The notes below the pieces were generated by a model, which saw nothing but the letters and a program-made list of their open reading frames with translations, had not been told where the DNA came from and did no database searches. From NCBI GenBank assembly GCA_038217425.1, contig JBBQPM010000113.1, forward strand, positions 1-21,730: DNA of 21,730 bases. Reading direction: 5' to 3'. Positions 6,288 to 14,100 of this stretch are shown piece by piece; the stretch's first letter is position 1, and each line of letters starts with the position of its first letter. Position numbers and translations under genes: made by a program. Source of the DNA: JAIEPT01 sp038217425. Its GTDB lineage: Bacteria; Planctomycetota; Planctomycetia; Gemmatales; Gemmataceae.

Positions 6288-8540
6288 ATGAAGGGTCGCT
6301 ATTGGCTTCTGGTCGTGCCGGTGCTCGGCGTCATGATGTGGTTGGGCTCGGACGCTCGGCCGCAAGCGAAGAAAGAGTCGCCGAAAGTTTACGGCCTGGA
6401 AAAGCGGGAACTCTGGACGACGTCCAAGGTCGTCGGCTCGCCCGAACCGCCGCCGCCGTACAAGACCGAAAACGCCTTCCCGGCCCTCAAGTTCTACGAA
6501 CCGCTCGAAATGGCCCTCGCCGGCAAACGCTTCTTCGTCGCCGAACGCAAGGGGAAGGTCTTCTCGTTCGACATCGACCCGAAGGTCGCCAAGGCCGACC
6601 TCGTGCTCGACCTCCCCAAGAAGACCGTCTACGGCCTCACGCTGCATCCGAAGTTTGCCGAAAATCGCTACCTGTTCGTGACGTACGTGGTCGACGACAA
6701 TCCGAAGTTCGCCGATCCCAAGGGGACGCGCGTGTCACGCTTCACGCTGACCAAGACCGATCCCCCCGAAGCCGTCGCCGGCTCGGAAAAGGTGATCTTC
6801 GAATGGCCCAACGGCGGACATAACGGCGGCGGCATCAGGTTCGGACCCGACGGCTTCCTCTACCTCGTCACCGGCGACGGCTCCGGCATCGGCGATAGCC
6901 TGAATATCGGCCAGGACCTCAGCTCCGTCTTCGCCAAGCTCCTCCGCATCGACGTCGACAACCCCGATAAAGGAAAAGCCTACGGCATTCCCAAGGACAA
7001 TCCGTTCGTCAAAACCCCGGGCGCACGACCCGAGGTTTACGCCTACGGCCTCCGCCAACTCTGGCGCTTCTCCTTCGACAAGAAGACCGGCGACCTCTGG
7101 GGCGGCGAAGTCGGTCAAGATCTCTGGGAAATGGTCTATAAAATCGAAAAAGGGGGCAACTACGGCTGGAGCGTGCAGGAAGGCAACTACCCTTTCCGCC
7201 CCGACCGCAAGAAAGGCCCGACGCCGATCCTCAAGCCGGTCGCCGAACACTCGCACACGGACTTCCGCTCCATTACCGGCGGCTTCGTCTATCGCGGCAA
7301 ACGCCTCCCCGAACTCGCCGGCAGTTATCTCTACGCCGACTTCGACACCGGCCGAGTCTGGCAGTATCGCGAAGGCAAACCTGCTGTCTCCAACGAACTC
7401 GCCCGTCCCACCCTCCGCATCGTCAGCTGGGGCGAAGACCACAACAACGAAGTGTATCTCCTCGACTTCGTCGGCGGCGGCATCCATCAACTCGTCAAGG
7501 CCAATACCGTCGCCGCCAATACCAACTTCCCCAAAAAGCTGAGCGAGACCGGCCTTTTCGCTTCGACCAAGGACCACAAAATTGCGACCGGCGTCATTCC
7601 CTACTCCGTCATCTCGCAACTCTGGGGCGATCACGCGATCAAGGAACGCTTCATCGCCATCCCCGGCGAAGGCAAGATCGGCTTCGATGAAATCACCTAC
7701 CCGCAACCCTCCCCCGGCGCCCCTCCGGGCTGGAAGTTCCCCGACGGCACCGTCCTCGTCAAGACCTTCTCCATGGAAATGGAACGCGGCAACCCCAAAT
7801 CCGCCAAGCGCCTCGAAACCCGCATCCTGCACTTCCAGCAATTCGAAGGTTCGCAAGAGATCGGCGATCAGTACTGGCGCGGCTACACCTACGTCTGGAA
7901 CGACGCCCAGACCGACGCGGAACTCCTCGACGCCGGCGGCAAGGATCTCAAGCTCAAGATCAAGGACAACGGCAAAACCGTCGAGCAGAACTACCGAATC
8001 CCCAGCCGATCGGAATGCACGCTCTGCCACACGAACGCCGCCAAGTTCGCGCTCGGCGTCAGCACCATGCAGATGAACCGCGACCACAACTACGGCGGCA
8101 TCGTTGCCAACCAACTCGAAACCCTTGAGCACATCGGCCTGTTCTCGAACAAGCTCCCCAAACCCGCAAAAGATCTGCCGAAGCTCGTCGATCATCTCGA
8201 CGTCAAGCAGCCGATCGAGAAGCGGGCGCTGTCGTATTTGCAGTCGAACTGCTCACATTGCCACATCAAATGGGGCGGCGGCAATGCCGAGTTCAAGCTC
8301 CTCGCCACGCTGCCGCTCAAGGACCTCGGCATCGTCGACATCCCCGCCAATCACGGCGTCTTCGGCATCGCGGACGCCAAGATCCTCGTCCCCGGCGACG
8401 CCGAGAAGTCGATCCTGCTCAAGCGAATGAATATGCTCGGCCTCGGGCGCATGCCGCACATCGGCTCGCGCGTCATCGACGAACCCGCAGTCGCGGTCAT
8501 TCGCCAGTGGATCCAATCGCTCCCGAAGGAAAAGGAATGA
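6288..8540 (+). CDS. Exported PQQ-type sugar dehydrogenase with C-terminal di-heme cytochrome c region
   Basis: This 750-residue protein has an N-terminal hydrophobic export segment (MKGRYWLLVVPVLGVMMWLG). Residues about 60-405 match the glucose/sorbosone dehydrogenase beta-propeller: LTLHPKFAENRYLFVTYV (117-134), NGGHNGGGIRFGPDGFLYLV (175-194), where H178 fits the catalytic His of PQQ enzymes, VYAYGLRQLWRFSFD (250-264) and KGGNYGW (288-294). Residues 405-570 form an uncharacterised linker domain. The tail has two heme motifs, CTLCH (577-581) and CSHCH (655-659). Electrons from sugar oxidation could therefore pass within one chain to periplasmic carriers (inference). An ATG at 6243 is in frame, but 6288 has the purine-rich ribosome site ggagaagga just upstream. 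The 3' end overlaps ruvA by ATGA. Confidence 0.9.
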   Translation: MKGRYWLLVVPVLGVMMWLGSDARPQAKKESPKVYGLEKRELWTTSKVVGSPEPPPPYKTENAFPALKFYEPLEMALAGKRFFVAERKGKVFSFDIDPKVAKADLVLDLPKKTVYGLTLHPKFAENRYLFVTYVVDDNPKFADPKGTRVSRFTLTKTDPPEAVAGSEKVIFEWPNGGHNGGGIRFGPDGFLYLVTGDGSGIGDSLNIGQDLSSVFAKLLRIDVDNPDKGKAYGIPKDNPFVKTPGARPEVYAYGLRQLWRFSFDKKTGDLWGGEVGQDLWEMVYKIEKGGNYGWSVQEGNYPFRPDRKKGPTPILKPVAEHSHTDFRSITGGFVYRGKRLPELAGSYLYADFDTGRVWQYREGKPAVSNELARPTLRIVSWGEDHNNEVYLLDFVGGGIHQLVKANTVAANTNFPKKLSETGLFASTKDHKIATGVIPYSVISQLWGDHAIKERFIAIPGEGKIGFDEITYPQPSPGAPPGWKFPDGTVLVKTFSMEMERGNPKSAKRLETRILHFQQFEGSQEIGDQYWRGYTYVWNDAQTDAELLDAGGKDLKLKIKDNGKTVEQNYRIPSRSECTLCHTNAAKFALGVSTMQMNRDHNYGGIVANQLETLEHIGLFSNKLPKPAKDLPKLVDHLDVKQPIEKRALSYLQSNCSHCHIKWGGGNAEFKLLATLPLKDLGIVDIPANHGVFGIADAKILVPGDAEKSILLKRMNMLGLGRMPHIGSRVIDEPAVAVIRQWIQSLPKEKE

Positions 8541-9169
8541 TCACGAAAATCACGGGAATCCTCAACCGCGTGCTCGATGACGAGGTGCGATTGCAGGTAG
8601 GGCCGATCGAGTACCAGGTTCTCGTCCCCGAATTTGTGCGTCGGCAGGTGCAGCTCCAGATCGGCGGCGAGTGCACCTTCCACATCAGCGAGTATCTCGA
8701 AGGCAATCCCGTGCAGGGCCGCATGGTGCCGAGGTTGCTCGGCTTCATCAGCGAGAGCGAGCTCGAATTCTTCGATCTCTTCTGCACGGTGGACAAGGTC
8801 GGCACGCGCAAGGCGATCAAGGCGCTAATGCGGCCCGTGAAAGAGATCGCCGACGCGATTCAGCGGCAGGACAATCGCTGGCTGAGCACGCTCCCCGGCA
8901 TCGGCCCGGCGACGGCAGAGAAGATCGTCGCCACGCTGCGCAAGAAGGTGACGAAGTTCGCCTTGATGCCGATGGCGCGCGAAGGCCTCGCACCCGGCAC
9001 GGCGCCGGCGGTCGACGGCCAGGTGATCGAGGACGCGTATCAGGCGCTGATGAGCGTGGGCCACGGCCCCGGCGAGGCGCGCGACCTGCTCGACCGCGTG
9101 ATGTCCGGCGACGCGAAGTTCAAGTCGGTGGAGGAAGTCCTGGTCGCAATCTACGCGACGAAGAAGTGA
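8537..9169 (+). CDS. ruvA: Holliday junction branch-migration protein RuvA
   Basis: RuvA is the DNA-binding subunit of the RuvAB branch-migration motor. The 210-residue protein has the family layout: an N-terminal OB-fold (1-65, start MITKITGILNRVLDDEVRLQ), two helix-hairpin-helix motifs (CTVDKVGTRKAIKAL at 83-97 and LSTLPGIGPATAEKIVATL at 116-134), and a C-terminal RuvB-contact domain (about 160-208). The first hairpin reads DKVGTRKA rather than the usual NGVGPKxA. The start ATG overlaps the upstream stop as ATGA, with AAGGA-type purines upstream, so translation is probably coupled to the sugar dehydrogenase gene, a partner without functional connection. ruvB and ruvC are not in the window. 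Confidence 0.93.
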   Translation: MITKITGILNRVLDDEVRLQVGPIEYQVLVPEFVRRQVQLQIGGECTFHISEYLEGNPVQGRMVPRLLGFISESELEFFDLFCTVDKVGTRKAIKALMRPVKEIADAIQRQDNRWLSTLPGIGPATAEKIVATLRKKVTKFALMPMAREGLAPGTAPAVDGQVIEDAYQALMSVGHGPGEARDLLDRVMSGDAKFKSVEEVLVAIYATKK

Positions 9170-9293
9170 CGTGTGAGGTCGAAAATACAAAGCTAAGAGC
9201 GACCTTGGCTCTGGCCCTCGTCCCTGCCGCCGGTCATTCAGCCTCTGCTGCATGGGTAACGCGGGCTGCCCAACGGATCGGCTTTGGGCTAAT

Positions 9294-10379
9294 TTATCGC
9301 TTCTTTACCGCGCGAGCATACTGGATCGGCAGAAGATCCGGGGCTTTTTCCATGCCGAGTTGCAATGCGGCGCGGTAAGGCCAATACGGATCTCGTAGCA
9401 TTTCCCTGGCCAGCATCACGAGGTCGGTGTGGTGATCGCGCACGGCATCTTCTGCCTGTTGCGGTTCAGTAATCTGCCATCCTACCGCAGTCGGGATACT
9501 CGATTCTCGACGGATCCGACTGGCGGCCGGAATCATGAACCCTGGCCCCCAGGGCACGTTCGAGATGTCCGGCGTGATGGACCCATGGCTTACGTCGAGA
9601 AGGTCCAGGCCCGCGGATTTTAACCGTCGCACCAGTTCGACCGACTCCTCAATGGTCACGCCGCCTTCGATCCAGTCCGTCACCGAGAGGCGAACGGTCA
9701 ACGGAAATCGCTCCGGCCAAACCTTGCGGACAGCGGAAAACGTCTCCAGAAGAAACCGAGTTCGGTTCTCGAAACTGCCGCCATAGATGTCCGTCCTTCG
9801 ATTGGCGAGCGGCGAATAAAATTCATGGGCGAGATAGCCGTGCGCGTAGTGTAGTTCCAGCCACTCGAAGCCCGCCGCCAACGCTCGCTGAGCCGCAGCG
9901 GCAAACGCCTGCTGAATTCGGACAATGTCTTCGACCGTCATTTCTTTCGGCGTTTTCGGAAGATTTCCACCGAAGGCAATTGCCGAGGGACCAATGATGT
10001 CCCATCCGCCCTGGTCGCTCTCCAGGTGACGGTTGCCTTCCCACGGCTTGGTGACGCTGGCCTTGCGACCGGCATGGGCCAGTTGGATGCCGGGAACCGC
10101 CCCGTGCTGCGTGAGGAAGCGGTTGATGCGAGCGAACGGCTCCACATGATCGTCCAGATAGATGCCGCTGTCGGCGGGGCTGATTCGACCTTCCGGCGAT
10201 ACGGCGGTGGCCTCCACCATCACCAACCCGGCGCCGCCGACCGCACGGGATCCCAGATGCACGAAATGCCAATCATTCGGGAAGCCGTCGCCCGACGAAT
10301 ACTGGCACATCGGCGAAACGGCAATGCGGTTTCGCAAAACGATATCCTTCAACTTGAATTCCTGGAATAGACTCGCCAT
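9294..10379 (-). CDS. Old yellow enzyme family NADPH-dependent flavin oxidoreductase (YqjM/NamA-like)
   Basis: This is an FMN-containing TIM-barrel ene-reductase that reduces activated C=C bonds using NADPH; the native substrate cannot be inferred. The YqjM-class marks are present: SPMCQYSS (22-29) with C25 and Y27, LAHAGRKA (100-107), ELHYAHGYLAHEFYSPLAN (175-193) with substrate-anchoring H177 and H180 and Y182, the YGGSFENRTRF loop (199-209), VRLSVTDW (229-236), and the FMN phosphate site TAVGWQIT and LAREMLRDPYWP near the end. Its 361 residues are normal. The ATG at 10379 has AGGAGAA seven nt upstream. It converges with ruvA and diverges from the sigma factor gene. The 124-bp spacer to ruvA shows no clear terminator. 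Confidence 0.95.
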   Translation of the reverse strand: MASLFQEFKLKDIVLRNRIAVSPMCQYSSGDGFPNDWHFVHLGSRAVGGAGLVMVEATAVSPEGRISPADSGIYLDDHVEPFARINRFLTQHGAVPGIQLAHAGRKASVTKPWEGNRHLESDQGGWDIIGPSAIAFGGNLPKTPKEMTVEDIVRIQQAFAAAAQRALAAGFEWLELHYAHGYLAHEFYSPLANRRTDIYGGSFENRTRFLLETFSAVRKVWPERFPLTVRLSVTDWIEGGVTIEESVELVRRLKSAGLDLLDVSHGSITPDISNVPWGPGFMIPAASRIRRESSIPTAVGWQITEPQQAEDAVRDHHTDLVMLAREMLRDPYWPYRAALQLGMEKAPDLLPIQYARAVKKR

Positions 10380-10540
10380 CGTGCATTTCTCCTGGGGATC
10401 GTCAGCGCATCTGCGTGAAGAAATGATAGGGCGCTACGAATGAAAGTAGCCGACGGCTTTTTTGCTTGCCATGAACCGCCCTTGCGCAGACAATCACCCT
10501 GATAGGATGGCGGTCGGCCCCAGCTACCGGGTGGCAAACC

Positions 10541-11146
10541 ATGTCCGAGAACATTCCCTTTGACGCTTTGATGGAACGGCTACGCCTCGGCGACCCCGAA
10601 GTGGCGGAGCACGTCTTCAAAGAATTCGGGCAGCGACTGATCAATCTCGCACGCTGTCGCCTGGGGGGCAACTTCCGCTCGAAAGTCGATCCGGAAGATA
10701 TCATGCAGTCGGTCTTTAAGAGCTTTTTTCGTCGGCAGGCCGACAATCCTTTCGTGCTCGAGAGTTGGGAAAACCTCGGGTCGCTCCTCACCGTGCTCAC
10801 GCTGCGAAAGTGTGGGTTTCGCAACAGCTACTTTCGCGCCCAGTGTCGGGACGTCAAGCGCGAGTTGGCGCCTCGCGCGACGACGGACGACGTGCGTGCG
10901 AACTGGGAAGCGATTGCCCGCGAACCGACGCCCCTGGAAGTTGCGGTGTTCAACGAAACGGTGTCGGACCTTTTGCGCGATCTCTCGCCTCGCGATCGCG
11001 CCATCGTCGAGCGCAGCTTGCAGGGGCTTAGCGTTCAGGAGGTTAGCGCCGAAGTCAACTTCACCGAACGGACCGTACAGCGGGTTCTGGCGCGGACCAA
11101 GGCGCGGCTCGAACGGCTTGCCGACGACGAACCCGATTCGGCCTGA
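10541..11146 (+). CDS. ECF-type RNA polymerase sigma factor
   Basis: The 201-residue protein has sigma region 2 (about 10-90, with DPEDIMQSVFKSFF at the promoter-melting and core-binding region) and region 4 (about 140-195), where LSVQEVSAEVNFTERTVQRV forms the helix-turn-helix that reads the -35 element. There is no region 3 and no extra C-terminal domain. It matches the planctomycete ECF type that travels with Ser/Thr kinases. The kinase gene starts 16 nt after its stop, so the two are almost certainly one transcript, and the kinase may control the factor in place of an anti-sigma factor (inference from family context). The ATG has only a weak GGTGG upstream. In the 161-bp upstream spacer TTGCGC (10482) and TAGGAT (10503) are a poor promoter match with a 15-nt gap. 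Confidence 0.92.
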   Translation: MSENIPFDALMERLRLGDPEVAEHVFKEFGQRLINLARCRLGGNFRSKVDPEDIMQSVFKSFFRRQADNPFVLESWENLGSLLTVLTLRKCGFRNSYFRAQCRDVKRELAPRATTDDVRANWEAIAREPTPLEVAVFNETVSDLLRDLSPRDRAIVERSLQGLSVQEVSAEVNFTERTVQRVLARTKARLERLADDEPDSA

Positions 11147-11162
11147 CCCGAGTCTCCTGCCC

Positions 11163-14100
11163 ATGGCCACGCGAACTCACCATTTGAGCCAGACGCTTTC
11201 GAGCATCCAGTCGGACCTCATGGAAGCCGTGCTGACGGATTTCGAGTCGGACCTCAAGCGCGGCCTGTCCTGCAACTTCGACGACTACCTCGCGCGGGCG
11301 CCGGAATCCCGCGCGTCGCTGCTGATGGAACTGTTGCACATCGATCTCGAGTTCCGACTGAAACAGGGTGAGTCGATCCGCGTCGATCAATACTTGACGC
11401 GCTATCCGGAACTGTGGGCCGAACCGGACCGCGTCGCGGACTTGATTTTCGCGGAGTACCGGGTGCGCCGGGTCAAAGAACCGGGGCTGAACCTCGAAGC
11501 GTACGTCGCTCGATTCCCTGAATTGGCGGACAAGTTGCACGCCCGGTTCGTGCCCGAGGCCTGCGAAGTCGTCGACTCGGCGCCGAGCGCGGCGATGCAG
11601 ATCGGCCGGTACCGCGTCGAGAGGATGCTGGGCGAAGGGGGCTTCGGGCAGGTCTTCCTGGCGGTCGACGAGACGCTGGGTCGCCGAGTGGCGATCAAGA
11701 TTCCGCGACGCGAATTCATGTCGCATCCGCGCGATGCGGCGGCGTTTCTCGCCGAGGCGCGTACCCTCGCCAGTCTCAGCCATCCCCATATCGTGGCCGT
11801 GCACGACGTCGGCGTAACGCCCGACGGCGTCTGCTTCGTCGTCTCCCAACTTATCGACGGGCGCGATCTGGCGCATGTGCTGCGCGAGAGCCGATTCACA
11901 CCCGCCAGCGCCGCGGAGCTAACGGCCACCGTCGCCGAGGCGCTGCATCACGCCCATTGCAAGGGGCTGGTGCATCGCGACATCAAGCCCGCGAATATCC
12001 TCATCGATTCCGCGGGGAAGCCTTACGTCGCGGACTTCGGGCTGGCGCTGGCGATCGCCGACTTCGACAAGGAGCCGATCCTCGCGGGGACGCCTGCCTA
12101 CATGAGTCCGGAGCAGGCGCGCGGCGAAGGGCATCGCGTCGACGGCCGATCGGATATCTTCAGCCTGGGAGCGGTGCTCTACGAAATGCTGGCGAACCGT
12201 CAGCCGTTTCACGCGGAAACTCGGGCAAAATTGCTCGTCCAGATCGCCACGCTGGAGGTTCGTCCCCCCCGGCAATGGAATGACGCCCTGCCTCACGAAC
12301 TCGAGCGCATCTGTCTCAAGGCGCTCGCCCGCCGCGTTTCCGATCGCTACACCACCGCCAAGGATTTCGCCGCCGATTTACGACAATTTTTGCAGTCGAG
12401 TTCCGAGCCGCGGAATCGCTCGTTCCCCGCCGCATTTTCTTCGAATCCGCGCGAGCCGGCGTTTGGCGATTCGCGCTCGATCCTCCAGATCATCCCCAAG
12501 GGATTGCGTTCTTTCGACGCTCAGGATGCGGACTTCTTCCTCAAACTGCTGCCGGGCCCCTGTGACCGCGAAGGCCTGCCCGAGAGCATTCGCTTCTGGA
12601 AGACGCGCCTCGAGGAGACCGATCCCGACCGCACCTTTTGCGTCGGACTCATTTACGGCCCGTCCGGCTGCGGGAAGTCGTCGCTGGTGAAGGCCGGGCT
12701 GTTGCCGCGCTTGAGCGATCACCTCATCGTCGTTTATCTCGAAGCGACCGCGGAGGAAACGGAGTCGCGGCTGCGCAAGGGACTGTGCAAACAATGTCCG
12801 GAACTCGAAACGCAGACCTCGCTCAAGAATATGCTGAGCGCGTTGCGGAAAGGTCAAGGCTCGCCCCGAGGCAAGAAGGTCGTCATCCTTCTCGATCAGT
12901 TCGAACAGTGGCTACACGCCAAGCGAGGCCAACAAGATTCGGAACTGGTGCAGGCGCTGCGTCAGTGCGATGGCGGCCGAGTGCAGTGCGTGGTCATGGT
13001 GCGCGACGATTTTTGGCTTTCCGCGACTCGCTTCCTGCGCGAACTGGAGATCAAGCTCGTCGAAGGACACAACAGCGCGCTCGCCGATCTTTTCGATATC
13101 GACCACGCCAAGAAGGTTCTCGCCGCGTTCGGCCGGGCATATGAGAAACTTCCCGACCTGGAGGACGACGGGAAGAAGCAGCACGAGGAATTTCTGACGC
13201 AGGCAATCCAGGGATTGGCGGAGGACGGAAAGGTCATTTGCGTGCGTTTGGCGCTGTTCGCGGAAATGATGAAGGGCAAGCCGTGGACGACCAGGGCGCT
13301 GAAGGAGATCGGGGGAGCCGCGGGCGTCGGGGTTTCGTTCCTGGACGGCACGTTCAGCGCGTCGACCGCGCCGCCGGAACATCGTTATCATCAGGAAGCC
13401 GCTCGCGCCGTGCTGAAAGCCTTGCTCCCCAGCCCCGGGACCGACATCAAGGGGCACATGCGTTCCAGCGCGGAGTTGATGGCGGCGTCGGGGTACGCCA
13501 AACGTCCGCACGATTTCGACGATCTCATCCGGATCCTCGACAGCGAGATTCGCCTGGTGACGCCGACCGATCCGCAGGGCCTGGTCGACGAGAGCGGACT
13601 CCGGACCACGACCTCCGTCAAGACGACCTCACCCGCGGAATGCAGCGACGAGCCGACGGTTTCGTACTATCAGCTTACCCACGATTACCTGGTGCCCTCG
13701 CTGCGCGACTGGTTGACGCGGAAGCAGAAGGAGACGGTCCGGGGCCGAGCCGAGCTGTTGCTTGCGGACCGCTCGCAGGCTTGGAACGCTCGGCCGGAGA
13801 TCCGCGAGCTGCCGTCGCTCTTGCAATGGGCCAAGATCCGCCTGCTTACTTCCAGGCGAAACTGGACGCCCGCGCAGGGCAAGATGATGCGCCGCGCCGG
13901 GAAGCGTTACGCGTTCCGGGGGCTGCTCTATTTCGCGTGTCTCGTGTTGATCGGCGCGATCGCCTGGGACATGTATGGCCATTTTAACGCGAAAGTTCTG
14001 TGCGACCGCATCCAGGAAGCCAAGACGGAACAGGTCCAGGGGATCGTGCGCGAGATGGCGCCCTACCGCTCCTGGGTCAATCCGATGCTGAAGCGGGCGG

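Noticed and set aside
6735..8195. 486-codon minus-strand frame opposite the sugar dehydrogenase gene
   Set aside because: Antisense shadow; the opposite strand has complete PQQ dehydrogenase and heme motifs.
9170..9293. Terminator or small RNA between ruvA and the old yellow enzyme gene
   Set aside because: Only a 5-bp agagc/gctct stem is seen, without a T-tract, and no conserved RNA pattern is recognisable.
10450..10477. Rho-independent terminator (agccgacggct followed by a T-run)
   Set aside because: The stem is only 4 bp and lies in a spacer between two divergent gene starts, where a terminator has no clear purpose.
10812..11162. Upstream extension of the giant kinase
   Set aside because: This part overlaps the sigma factor gene in another frame and has shadow-like composition; the kinase-type N-terminus begins at the ATG at 11163.
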